64,000 bases of DNA from the NCBI GenBank assembly GCA_028641055.1, contig CM054061.1, forward strand, positions 31,111,523 to 31,175,522, in the 5' to 3' direction. This DNA is from Alopecurus myosuroides. Taxonomy: Eukaryota; Streptophyta; Magnoliopsida; Poales; Poaceae. Numbering within the stretch: the first letter of the stretch is position 1; each line of letters begins with the position of its first letter. Made by a program: the position numbers and the translations under genes. This document shows, piece by piece, positions 21,596 to 34,242 of this stretch. The notes under the pieces were generated by a model. The model was not told the DNA's origin and ran no database searches. It saw only the letters and a list, made by a program, of their open reading frames with translations.

Positions 21596-22833
21596 TGTGG
21601 GGACCCCAGACTAGCAGTCCGAGACCTCCAGTATGCATACATTCACGATCCCATGATCAGTTAGTCGTGAACAACATACTCGAGTTGGCATTGCAGATTA
21701 CAACATCCACTACACGAATACACGGCTTACACAACTGGTCACTTGACTCAGTTGAAAACAACTGCCACGCAGGGCAGGAACACACACTTAAAAACAGCGG
21801 AAGATTGCAGAACACACTCGTGGTAAACCCAAGTCACGCCTTGACCACCTACAGGCTACTGACTCGGAGACGTTCCTAGTTCGCAAAGCCGTCAGCGACA
21901 CCATCTTCTTCAGGTTCTCCGGGATTCTGCTCAAAGTCTGGCTAAGACAATAGCCAGGGACGAAACCATACATGAGTACGTTTGAATGTACTCCTGCAAG
22001 TCACCCTAAATGAAAGCTAAACATGCAAGTATGCAGATATAAAGGTGGTAGGAAGGCTTTAATTAGCGCTCAACTAGCCATGATGAATTTAAGATTCATC
22101 ACAGTTGCACAAGTTTTATTCTCCTTTGTTGGAGAAGATACTTCAAAATATATTTTATTTCTCTTGTAGATAAAGCATGTCCACAAGGTTTTGATAAAAC
22201 ATTCTTGATAAATAAAACATTTCTCTGTGCAAAACTTCTTGGAAAAACACATCTTTAAGGTCATCATTTATCAGGTACCTCAAAGGTACAATCATTCCCT
22301 TTCAACGTACCTCCCAGGTACAAGTTCCAAAACACCTTTCCAGCTTTTTGAAAAAACATTGACACAATGCTAGCTACATGGCCATTCAACTGTCCATATC
22401 CGAGGACGCGGCTATTCTGAATAGTTTTACTCTGCAGAGGTGTACACATCCACAAGATCCAGTACATCCGCCGTGAACAACCACGGTCTGTCCGAGACAG
22501 TATGCAAACATCGGATAACTGGTCCTAACCATCCACTATGTCAGTGCTAGTAAATGACTACCTCTTCAATTGGGTTTGTTCTCCCCGGCACCGAGTGAGT
22601 CAGCCGTATCGATCCGGTTTCCCCTGACAACACACCGCCATGGCAGGAGACCCAATTGCTGCAACCGGTAGTGAACTTAATCCCACACTGTGAATGTCCC
22701 ATTCTCCCTCATGGCGACAATTCGGTTCGGGGGACTCTAACCCCTATAGCACTTTGAGGTAGACACGGACTAACACCGACAAGCAATTAGCTAGACCCCG
22801 TTCCCATATTGGGGTAATGTGGCAGCACGGCTT
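21596..22833 (-). repeat. Truncated giant LTR at the right end of duplication copy 1
   Basis: The first 1,238 bp of the 6,053-bp LTR found in full at 40044-46096. It carries T at 22095, as does 40543, whereas the right LTR has C at 48517; so it derives from the left LTR. It stops at 22833 where the junction filler starts, not at an LTR end. Confidence 0.9.
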
Positions 22834-22872
22834 TAATTGATAGCTACATCTTTAATAGCTACTTAGAAACTT
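22834..22872. other. 39-bp templated filler at the duplication junction
   Basis: Built from pieces of 4401-4446: TTTAATTGATA (as 4436-4446), ATAGCTACATCTTTAAT (as 4425-4441), ATAGCTAC (as 4425-4432) and ACTTAGAAACTTATA (as 4401-4415), joined at 2-3-base overlaps (ATA, AT, AC, ATA). The last piece runs into unit 2. This is the pattern of polymerase-theta end joining or replication template switching. Confidence 0.9.
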
Positions 22873-23811
22873 ATAGCTACATCTTTAATTGATATTCTAT
22901 TTCTTTAGTGACCACCTTTTATTGCTTTATATTCCTTGGTGGTTCCTAAAAGGCACAAGCTTTGCTTTTCTTTTGGTATTCCTTTTTAATCTTAATAAGC
23001 TTGTGGACCTATGTGTTTTATCATTTGATGGTTTGTGTGTATGGGAAAGACATGATATGCACTATGTGCCTCTTATATTGAAAGACTATGTTGATGATTC
23101 TATCATCCTATTAGTCTACTAAAAATGTTTTTCCTTGTCACACGCATCTATTTCGGTTGGGTAAGTCTTTATTTGTCACTTCTTGATCTTCATTGCTCAA
23201 CTTTTGTTTGTTTGCAAGTTGCTTTGCTTCATTTCCAATCTAGTCTCTTGCTCTTGTTTGTGTTCAAAATTATCTAGAAGGGAGTGATGATTCCATGTTG
23301 TGCACATTATATAGTCATTCAAATCTAACATTGTGCATGTACCTTGGGGAGTTCCCTCTTGATTTTCTAGAACACTTGGTTGATCCTATCAAAATATTGA
23401 TGTTGGTCAATCGGTTTTTCGGATCCTTGTGGTTGGTTGCTTCTTTGTGAAAGTATCCTTCAATTTGATTTTTCTTGTAAATCTTTGGATCCTCAATATA
23501 GTTTGATCTCCCTCCATCTATTCATAGATGGAGATATGCACTTGTTTTCACTCATATCATGAGGAATGCATACACTATGGGGGAGCTCTTACTATATTGG
23601 CCTTCTAACCTTTTTGCCCATTTCGGCAATGGATGCCAATGGGGGAGAAGTTTAGAGGGTTTAAGGGAATTTGGTTTATGCTTTAGTTTTGTTCTTAAGC
23701 ATTTGCCTTTCCATGCTATTGCATCCTTGCTCTTGTTTAGCATGTTTGCTTTATTCATCATATAAACCCTCGTAAAAAGGGATTGTCATCAATTACCAAA
23801 ATGGGGGAGAT

Positions 23812-26576
23812 TGAAAGCGCATGGTTCCTCCATATGTGGTTTTGGTAATTAATGACAATCCTTATGGACTAATGTTTGCATTGAGTTATCTTTGTAGATC
23901 TTGTTCATAGGAAATAATGGAGTTCATGTGTTGAACTCTATTAGCTTCCTTGATGGCCATTGTTACATTCAAGGATTTATATGAAGAATGGTCATGGTTT
24001 GAGTTGAGCTTATTGCTAGTATGTCTTGAAGAAAAGGATTAGGTGATCTTTCATTATCATCTTCAAGACATCATCTTTAGAAGTGAGAAGCAAAGATACA
24101 AGGTTGATCAAGCAAGCGATCTACACACAAAGCTACAAGTTGTACCAAGTGGGATTGTGTATCTCATGGTATGGTAAGCAATTGTCAATATAGCTTTGTG
24201 AACTAACCCATGATATGTGTGTGTCGCATCTCTATGTGTGGTTAGGTATCTTTCCATGGGCATGAACCTAAAGGAAGATTTCTTTAGCCCATGGACTATG
24301 TCGTCGTCAAGCGGTGTTTGTCATCGACCTTGACGTGGAAGCTCAAGTGAAGCATCTAGAAGATATCCTATGCTTGATGCTTGCCACCCTTTTGGAGATT
24401 GTGGCCTTGTGAAGATTTGCCGAAGGGTCTCTCCCATAATGGTGTATGGGGGAGCTAGTCTCTCCCATAATGGTGTATGGGGGAGCAACTTGCAAGTCTT
24501 CATCAAGCGGAGTTTGTGCTAGCAAGCGCAATCAAGAAAGAGGATCCAACTTGAGAGAGTCAAGATCGTCATCATCTAGCTCAAGTGGAATGCTCAAGGC
24601 AAAGGTATAATCTTGATAGGTTTTCTATTTTACCGGTCTCGTGTCCTTGGGAGACCGGGTTATAGGATAGATAGTCGTACTATCAAGAGGGGCTCTCAAG
24701 TGAGTAACTCGATCGAATCGTTATGGAGAGCTCAAACCTTTGCATACTTTGCATATCATCTTTCTTGGTTCTTATTTGGCTTTTGTCTCCTTTGGGTTTT
24801 AGTGCTTGTCGTGATCTTCATGACAAGCCTTGGTTTCTCGAAAACGGATTTCGTAAGAAAAACTTGTTGCGTTTTCGGTGGTGAAAATATTCCGTTCGTC
24901 TTTGAGAATGTTCCCACACCTTCCATGTGTGGTAACTTCTCCATACTTTGAGGTATCAATATTTTCACTTTTTGTTTGGATACTCCTTGCTGTTATCTTT
25001 CCATTGCAATTGGTTTTACCTCGTTCGGAGTTCATTTGCAAAAGTTATGGGGTTTCTAGTTCAGCCTCTCTGTTCTGGACTCAACCGGATTATTCTAGCC
25101 GGATTATTCCGGGCAACCGGATATTCCGGTTAGGGTAGTTTTGGTCCATATTCGGGACAGAGAGGAGCCGGATTATTTGGAACCGGATTATTCGGAGGAA
25201 CCGGATATTCCGGTTGTGGAGTTTGTTGCGAAAAATGGCTAAGGACTCGAAGCTTGGAGCTACTGGAGTCAACCGGATTATTTGGTCCGGATTATTCATC
25301 CTGGACCGGATATTCCGGTTGCTGCGAAAAATGGCTAAGGACTGGAAGCTTGAACCTTCTGGAGTGAACCGGATTATTTGAACCGGATTATTCGGGGCAT
25401 ACCGGATATTCCGGTTTGGACGGATTTTAGACCAGTTTTCGCACTGGAGTGAACCGGATTATTGGTACCGGATTATTCCAATGGGACCGGATATTCCGGT
25501 TAAAGTCAACAGGTTTCGAGCAGATCTTGAGACCGGATATTCCGGTCCAAACTTGGACCGGATATTCCGGTCCCAGATTCCTGCACAAACGGCTAGTTTT
25601 TGTGGGGACCTATTTAAGGGGGCTTTCTTCCCCATTGGTCCCTAAGTCTTCCAAGCACGTTTTTCCCCTTCTCTCCCACCATTGTTGACCTTGGAAAGCT
25701 TGCCCCTCTCCCAATCCCTCCTATGATTCTTGCATATCTTTGAGGGAGAAGGTAGAGGAGATCTCGATCTACATTTCCACCAATCCATCTTCCTTCTTAG
25801 TGAGGGAAACTTAGTAGATCTTGATCTTGGAGTTCTTGGTGTTTCTCCTCCATTGTTCTTCCTCTCTTATTCCCCCATAAGCATTTGTTGCTTTGTTGGA
25901 ATTTGAGAGTGAAGGATTTGAGCACTTGTGCTCTTGCCATTTGCATCGGTTGCATCGGTTTGCTCTCTCCACGAGGATTCGTGGAAGTTGAAAGTTTGTG
26001 AGCTTGTTACTCTTGGGTCTTGGACCCTAGACGACTTGTGGTGTTCTTGGGAGCCTCCAATTGAGTTGTGGATGCGTGCCCCAAGATTGTGGTGACACCG
26101 AGAGCCTCCAATTGAGTTGTGGATGCGTGCCTCGGATTTGAAGGTTGCCAATAGTGGAAGGTGAACTAGGCCTTTGTGGCGGAAGTTCATCGGAGAATAG
26201 GGTGAGGCCTTTGTGGCGTTGAGTAGGCCTTCGTGGTGAGCTCACACCCCTCCAACGAGACGTACTCCCCTTTGTGGGAGGAACTCGGGAATACATCTTC
26301 GTCTCCGTGTGCCTCGGTTATTTCTATACCCGAGCTTTTTACTTATGCAATTTACATTGTGATAGCCTTCGAGCTTGAAGTTATATATCTTGCTATCACC
26401 TTGTTACTTGTCTTGCTTAGCATAAGTTGTTGGTGCATCTAGTTGGCCATAGAATATTTAGGTTGTATGCTTGTTAATTTAAACACCTAGTTTATTTCCG
26501 CATTTAGCAAGCCTTAACCGGAAAAGTTTTAATCGCCTATTCACCCCCCCCTCTAGGCGACGTCGTTGTCCGTTCA
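23812..26576 (+). repeat. Copia Sirevirus-like LTR, duplicated copy
   Basis: Copy of 5364-8128, preceded by 939 bp of the element's internal domain (22873-23811) including the polypurine tract at 23799-23811. The palindrome array is at 25088-25573. It has no partner LTR of its own because it came with the segmental duplication, not by transposition. Confidence 0.9.
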
Positions 26577-28100
26577 CCCAGTAGCGACCACGCCCTCTCC
26601 GTAGGGTATTGTGGGTCCTCTGGTTGGGAAGGTTGCCAAATGGACTGACCCATGGTGAGGCAAACTCATGTCGTCAGCAGCGCGCCTCACGCTCACGAAC
26701 TCCTGCATTTCGAGTCTCCCTCACCATGCCATGGAAGTATGCCACCTAGGAACGGGAGTCCACCGCCTGATGGACAGACACCGGTCCCGCTTCCTTTGGG
26801 AAGGTAGCGGCACCAAGCGGAAATACCACTAGGTCAGGTGGGACGCTGTCTGTAAACCCAAGACTATGGGGCTCACGGTATTATTGACACCAAGATTATG
26901 AATCAATGCCTCTAGATGAAATGGGTCTGGAAGATCCTATTGGGTGATTCTGGTTTTTGGGCTGACATCCTACCGGCCAAGTACCTGAGTCACAAAGACC
27001 TATTTGTGGACGAGCACAACAGTGGATCTCATTTCTTACGGGTTGTACAAAAGGTAAAACGCAACTTGTCACTAGGTGCTAAACATCAGGTCAACAATGG
27101 CAAATCCAGGCGCTTTCGGATCGGTTGGTGGCTAGGGTCGGGGCCCCTCCACCAACGTTTCCCTAGTCTTTTTGCCATTGCCCTTTCGCAAGGTTGCTCG
27201 GTTGCTCGGGCTCAAGGCGGGCTCGGTTGGAGGGTCCCCTTTCGTCGGACGCTTGGTCCCCTTGAGCGGAGTGAATGGGACGACCTCCAACAGGGACTTC
27301 CTCCCGAACCCCTCTCGCAAGGATAGGACACACTGTCCTGGCACCTGGATCCCTCTGGTAGGTTCTCGGTTAAATCCTTATATAGGAAGTTGTGCGGGGG
27401 TACGCCACATAAGCACTTCAGTGTGATTTGGGGTATCCCGATCCTGCTCAAGATTAGGTTCTTCCTCTGGTAGCTCAGCCAGAAACGGCTCCCGTCAAAT
27501 GACAACATTGCGCGGCACAGGGGGCCTCCAATGGCTCCTGCGCCCTGTGTGGGGAGGCCGAGGATACGAACCATATCTTCTTTGGGTTCTCTCTCTCCAT
27601 TATTTTGTGGAGTGCAGTTAGGGAACTACTCGCATGCTCTTGGAACCCCTCCTGTTTCCCGGACTTATACAGACTCATCGACTTGTCGATCGGCCAACAC
27701 AGACGAGTTCTGGGTGGTCATGCTATGCGGGGCTTTGTTGGTCCATTTGAAACATTAGGAATAAAATGTCTACGCAACCAGCTGACAGGTTGTTTAAAAT
27801 GGCGATGTATCTGCAGGTGTGGAAGCCAGTGTCTAGGAGACGAGACCAGACTCTTCTGGAGCAGGCGATTGGTAGGATCCTCGCACTCCATCACGCCGTC
27901 TGCGATAGGCCGAGCTAGTTGCCACCACCATGTTCTCACTTCCTACCTTGCCTTGTACCCGCTTTGTTTCGCACTTGGACGTAGCCCGGACCTTCTCGGT
28001 TGCTCCTGTGTGAGCATGTGTGTGTTACCCTTGTATGAACCTAGCCGGTTGGCTTTATTAATTTAAAGTTGGGCTTCGCTCGAGCCTTTCGTCTAAAAAA
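26577..28100 (+). mobile_element. Decayed LINE, duplicated copy
   Basis: Copy of 8129-9652 with the same frameshifts and stops in the RT C-terminal and zf-RVT regions. Confidence 0.8.
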
Positions 28101-28992
28101 TGAGACGAAATGTATGTATAGGGATCGGAGGAGGTTGTTGGGAGCCATTAAACATCACTAATCGGCCTCTAGGCTTGTAGAAATCAAGTCCACGATAACT
28201 CCCATACATAAATTCAATCCAAACCCTAACCGTGATGTAGAAAATCCGTGCAGCTACAAGAGAGACATCAAGGATGACGGAGAGGATGAGAGAGGAGCGG
28301 CCCAATCACCTCCCATGTTGCCCTAGTAGAGGAAAGTTAATGGAAATTCCTCTTTAAACCATGGACAAATAAACGCTTCCAAAGCATGTCCACCGGTGCA
28401 CTAATCCTAGCAAAAGACATGAGGTATTTCATTGTCAATCCCACATTCTTGATTGTCAACACACATGCATGTTATCCCAATCGATTATACAACGGGCACC
28501 GGAGCAGTTATTAAGCATAGAGTTTGCTCCGGAGGAGCGAAGCTCTCCATCCAGATATATTTGATGAGAGGGGAAAAGGTAGAGTTAGCTGTTTTGGGAA
28601 TGGCAGAAGAGACACATACCAATAGAGGAACAAGGTTGGCTAGTGAGGGATGTCTAAGAGGATGGGGAAGAGTGAGTTCCAAGCGTTTGAGGAACATATG
28701 GTCTAGGAAAATGATGATTTTTCGACCAAGTGTGCGAGCTATCGAGTTGTAGAAACTCGAGAAGGGATAGCCTGTTGATATTATGGTTGAACATATTAGA
28801 AGGACAAAATCTGTGCGTTGGCAAATTTGTCACATTCTTAGAGTGGTCGATCTCACAAACTTGTTCCATGAGTTAAAAGAAGGAATCGAAGACCGATACG
28901 TCCAAAACGTATCCATAAATTTTAATTGTTCATCCTACATTATACCATTGTTGAATGTTTATATTGTGATTTAATATCACTTTATAGTGTTT
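28101..28992. other. No gene recognised (copy of 9653-10544)
   Basis: Same content as the unit 1 stretch: short frames without domains. Confidence 0.4.
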
Positions 28993-29433
28993 TAGGCTTA
29001 GTGGAACTAAAATTGAGTATATGAGGTGCAGTTTCGGTGCTACTATGCACGAGAAGGAAGAGATTAGCTTTGATGGGCAGGTGGTAGCAGAGAGAGACAC
29101 GTTTTGATATTTGGGGTCTATGTTGGAGAAGGATGGTGATATCAATGAAGATATGAGCCACCAAATCAAGACTTGTTGTATGAAGTGACGCCCGACTTCT
29201 AGTGTCCTCTTTGATAGATGAGTGTTAAAAGGCAGGTTTTATAGGATAGCTCACCACCTGCGATGTTGTATGACGCGGAATGTTGACCAACCAAGAGACG
29301 ACATATCCAACAGTTATGTGTAGCGAAGATATCGCATGTTTAGATGTATATGTGACCATGTGGTAGACCAAACTTGACACGAGAGGAACCCGTTAAAAGA
29401 GATTCGAAGGCTTAGAATATTGCTAAAATTCAA
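28993..29433 (+). mobile_element. Second decayed LINE, duplicated copy
   Basis: Copy of 10545-10985, with the same broken RT C-terminal fragments. Confidence 0.7.
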
Positions 29434-29707
29434 AGACTAATGATAGGAAAAACAGCGCATGCACAAGTAACATATACACAAACTGATGCCCGGACAGGGG
29501 GCAACAAGTCCATGCGAGGGCGACAAGCTCCTACATGCACGGACGGGAGCACCGGAATGAAGTGAAGAAGTAGCAGCCTATGGCCAGCACACATGAGATA
29601 CATACTCCAGCTCCAGCAACTACGGCCACAAACGAGAGCTAGGAGTTTAGGATGACGGAGCACGATCATGGGACACACCCCATTCTGTGCCAGGAAAAGG
29701 TAATACG

Positions 29708-32603
29708 TTATTTGAAGGAGCTCTCTACGTCGATTACAAAACGGTACTTCACATCCCGGTTGACAAGCCTCTGGAGAGCTTCGTTGATGTAGTCCATCTT
29801 TATTAACTCAATCTCTGGATAGATTTTGTTTGCAGCACACAAGTTTACCATCTCCTGGATGTCCTTGGTGCCTCCGACCACACTGCCAGATAAAGTCCGC
29901 CCACCTGCACAAGTTCATAGTAATTAATTATAACTGCTTGTAAACTATTCAATCGATCCAGAACTCTATACATGTTTAGTAATTTTGACTGCATTGGTAA
30001 TGAAGAAAGAAGGTATAATGTTAACCCATGTTTAGTATTGCGGGGTTGACTCTGATTTCTCCTGGAAAGCTGAGTAGCGCCATTACACCACCAACTTTCA
30101 GAAGCTGGAGATAAGGGTCGAATGGGTGGTCACCGGAGGCAGTATCAACAATGAAGTGCAGGGAGCTCTTCAGGGACTGCGTGAACAAGTAAATCATTTC
30201 CTTGTTATTCTCAATCCGAAAAGCACTGAACAAACTAGTAAAGCACACCAACTACATAGGTACTTTCAAATATGCACTAGGTAGAGGTTACTACGTGTGT
30301 CCAATTGGAATCGAACATACTCAACTTATGTGGCAACTCAGCTATAAATGATCGATGTTCAACGAAACAAAACAAAACAAAAAGGGTATATATGTACCTC
30401 CATCATTTTTTCATCTGATGAAATCACAAAATTATCTGCACCAAGAAGGTTGATAGCTTCATCTCTCTTGGATTCACTTGTACTGAAAACTGTCACCTTC
30501 AGTCCAAAGGCTTTCCCAAATTTTACCGCCATGTGACCCAACCCACCAAGACCAATGACACCAAGTGACTTTCCTGGTTGGTTCATGTTATGTCGCTTCA
30601 TGGGAGTATACACAGTTATTCCAGCACAAACCAAAGGTGCTGCCTTTTCCAGCGGGTAGCCATCAGGTATTTTGAAGCAGTACCTGAAATGAAAATGAAC
30701 CAAGTTTGTGAGTTGTATACATAGCATACTACATGGCGTAGTCTGCGCATCTAGAAGAAAATTGTTCATACCGTTCACCAACTACAATGTGACTAGAGTA
30801 TCCTCCCTTTGTGACCGTACCATCTGTATCAACACCATTGAAAGTGAGAACAGTTTTTGAGCAGTGGTTCTCGAGGAAACTGTCACAGTTCTCGCAGTCA
30901 CGGCATGAATTGACATATGTCCCAACACCCACATGGTCTCCCACTTTGAAGCCCTTGACGTCTGAACCAACCACAGTTACAATTCCAGCAATCTCGTGCC
31001 TGCACCATGCATATGCATGTTGAACCAGACTTAATTAGCGCGTAAGTAAACCTTATACTTGCAGTTCTCTCGGTCCTTGATGCATGATTTTGACTACTAA
31101 TATAGAATGGCTGATAAATGGTATTGTCAGATTGGTCTTGCAATTTTTTCATTTAATATATCTTTATACTAATTTGTGGAAATGTTATAAGTAAAAATTG
31201 TAGTCAAAGTTATAACTAGTTGACCCGCAAAAATCAAGGAGACTTATATTTTGGGATGGAGGGAGTGCACTACAACAATAACCAGTTGAAAATTTACATT
31301 AATTAATTATCTGTTTCTATGTTGTTTGGCATCTCTCACGATAATTTGTACTTGCTCTCTATTGCAACGAAAAACAGGCCCAATTTCCTTTCGCCAAATA
31401 CAACAGTCTGGAAAACTCACCCAGGGACTAAAGGGTACACCGAGTCATTGTGTTGATTTCTTGACCAGAGAACATCGGCATAACATACTCCACAGTGTGT
31501 GATTCTCACAGAAACATCGTCAGGTTGTACAGCCCTGGTAATCAATCAAGATACCATGAAAACTAGTTATAGGACAACCTAAGTTTGCAAGAAAAAATCC
31601 TACTCCTACATATATGTAAAATAAATCTTGCAAGGTTTGTATTCATAATTATAGCGGCAATGAGTAACTGAGTAGTACTACCATCTCAGGATGGGAATGG
31701 GCCGGGTCGACCCATCGGGTCCTTGGCCCGACCCAAAAAAACGAGGCCGTTGGGTTAGCCGGGTCGGCCTCATACAAAAATTGGGTCAGTAGAGCCAGCC
31801 CCGAGCGACCCATTGGGTCAGCGGGGTCGACCCACCTTTGAGGATTGAACTTCATGGATACACCTCGAGTAGCTTTAATTGACCATTTCCTTTGTGTAGC
31901 GAGGTATGGCGAGTGGTATTAGCTAAGTATCGCAGGTCAAACATTTGCAGTACATCTGATCAAGATCTTACCGTACACGTACAGATGTACTACTCACCAG
32001 ATCTTAGCCATTAGCTAGTTTAATACACCAATTAGTCCTCCCATCAGCTAGCTAATCATCTGCACGTACTTGATTCAATTAGAACAATATTCCTATATAA
32101 ACTTTAGAGAATATTTATATGTGTGCGCAACCGAAAAAATATAAAGGTTAGAATTCGGGTCGACCCGGAATACCCATTGGGCCGGCGAGGCCAAGGACTT
32201 TTTTTGACTGGGTCGACTGGTGGCCTCTCAAATTGGCCTTGAGGCCAGCGAGGCCGGGTCCAGGGCCAGGTCCGGGCCGACCCATTCCCATCCTGATACC
32301 ATCGTTACATAATTAGTGTCGTGGTATTAGTTCAAATTTGAATTAAAACCACGGCAAGAAGAAAATTTACATAAAAGTTTAGATTGCGGGATTAAGAAAG
32401 ACGGCATATTAATTGATCATCTAAGAACGAAATTAAAAGAATTGCATTACCAGAAGTATATATATTGAGAAGAATGTGTTGATTTTGTCTTTGGCAAATC
32501 CTCGCAAAAGGCAGGGAGTTTACCTACGGTTGAAGCTGTATGGAGAGAGTATCCCAGAAGGATCTCTCGCTGCCCAAGCATTACACTCAGATTCAGCAGC
32601 CAT
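29708..32603 (-). CDS. Cinnamyl-alcohol-dehydrogenase-like gene, copy 2 (six exons, complete)
   Basis: Exons on the minus strand: 32524-32603, 31421-31534, 30772-30999, 30398-30683, 30026-30176 and 29708-29904, encoding the same 351 residues as copy 1 with all zinc ligands and the GLGGLG motif. The promoter-proximal region, TATA box (32707-32716), introns and the hAT-like MITE (31686-32296) are duplicated with it, so both copies should be equally expressible unless flanking chromatin differs. Right of copy 2, beyond its Harbinger, hAT and Stowaway elements, lies the full giant LTR element; copy 1 has only a 1.2-kb LTR piece. No nucleotide difference from copy 1 was seen. Confidence 0.93.
31686..32296. 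mobile_element. hAT-like MITE in CAD intron 1, duplicated copy
   Basis: Copy of 13238-13848 with the same TCAGGATGGGAATGGG termini and TACCATC flanks. Confidence 0.7.
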
Positions 32604-32706
32604 ACGCACCACCTAGTGGACAAAATAGAACAACTGGTTGCTTTCCCGGTGATCCCAACTAAAGGTAGAAGCACAAGTGTGAGGCCAGGAGATCAGTGGT
32701 CGAACC

Positions 32707-32716
32707 TCTATATATA
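32707..32716 (-). promoter_or_regulatory. Putative TATA box of CAD-like copy 2
   Basis: Same TATATATAG motif and spacing to the ATG (32603) as in copy 1. Confidence 0.5.
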
Positions 32717-33015
32717 CATATAGCTAATTGGGAGAATATTTCTCATAGGGAGAAGATTTCGCGGTGCTAGGTCCTGACGTCGCTGCTTTGACTGAACAAG
32801 AATGGCCTCCGTTTCTCTTAGCATGGAAGATTAGTCTTGGCACAAGTGTTAAATTTCATTTATCCACGAAGAAAACTCAAAGCATGATGCATTGATCTTT
32901 CGTAAAATATCCAGAATGACTTGTCGTATTACTGAGTTTCTCACACCTAGAGCTCATCAAGACAGAAGAGTCCTAGATACTGGGGCCATATCGAAAGATG
33001 TCTTTCCTTATCTTA

Positions 33016-34242
33016 GAGCATGTCTAACAGACCCCTTATATTTTCGCCCCCTAAAACGCGTGTAGAGGGCCCTGTATACGCATTTCGCCGGCCAAAAACT
33101 CGTGCGAGCTAGCAGACCCCCTACCCCCGCCCCGTAAAACAGAATATTCTGTTTTACGGGGCGGGGGTAGAGGGTCTGCTAGCTCGCATGAGCTTTTGGC
33201 CCCTCACAAAACAGGGTTTTGGACATTTTCATGCATAGCTAAAATCTTCACTGCCTCATTCTCTTTTGTTTTTCATCAGTTCCTGCTTGCTACAGGTCAT
33301 ACCAGAGTGGTTTCTGAACTATTTTTGGAGGAAAGATACCAGGAACCATCAAACTACAAGCCCCTAATGGTATTGCATTAGATGTTGCAGTTAGGGAGAA
33401 CATGAACAGAACAATTCTCAAGTATGGGTTTCCATACTTGAGGATTGTATGTTCATGTTCTCCATAACTCCAACATCCAGTGCAACACCATTAGGGGGTT
33501 GTACTTTGACAGTTCCAGGTATCTTTCTCCAAAATAGTTCAGAAAGCAAGCAGGAACAGGTGAAAAACAAGAATGGCCGACTTTCGGACAAACTTGAGGA
33601 AACCAGGCTTGACAAAAATATCTACAGGTCATACCAGAGCGGTTCCGCGGGATGCATATGCGGCCCTTCGCGGAACCCTTCCTCTGATCTAGCAGCTTCG
33701 CTCGGTCCTCGAGGTCCTTGATGCGGAAGATCAGGCCCCCGCGGAACGGCCCGGCGAATACTCACCGTGGGGAGGCGGCGGAGATGCAAACGGCGCGGCG
33801 AGTCGAGGGGCGCCGAGGTCCACTGGGGGCCCGGCGGGGGTGCGGTGCCTCGGAGGCGACCGGGTCAACGGGGCGGCGGGGGTGCGGTGCCTCAGTCATT
33901 GGTGGCGCGCCGTCGGCGGTTGGAGAGGCTTGCGAGGAGTCCATGGCGGCGAGATCTGGCGCCGCGGTTGCCGGGGAGGGCGAGGAGGCGGATTTCCGGC
34001 GGCGGCGGCGGCGGTTGGGAGCTTCGCGCGCAGTGGGGGAAAAGGTGAGGGGTTGGACCTCTATATCTCCTCCCGACCCGCACATGTAGGGGGCGACGGG
34101 CCGCCCCCTACCCAAACTTGTAAAAAATCGTCCGGGGTGGTCCATTTACGGGGCGTGCTAGATGGCCGGGTAGAGCCCAAACCCGTATATCAGCGGTTAT
34201 TATACGGGTTTGGGCCATATAGGGGGTCTGTTAGACATGCTC
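33016..34242. mobile_element. PIF/Harbinger-type element, duplicated copy
   Basis: Copy of 14568-15794 with TTA flanks, the 110-bp foldback (33091-33200) and the gene-fragment hairpin (33269-33569). Confidence 0.8.

Larger units (their letters stand above)
4425..22833 (+). repeat. 18,409-bp tandem duplication, unit 1
   Basis: Matches 22873-41281 at a constant offset of 18,448 with no difference seen in any stretch or reading frame compared. The left breakpoint is in the Copia internal domain, the right one in the giant LTR. The unit includes the Copia 3' LTR, two LINE remnants, the CAD-like gene, the Harbinger, hAT and Stowaway elements, the secreted-protein gene and the 93-codon frame. Confidence 0.95.
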
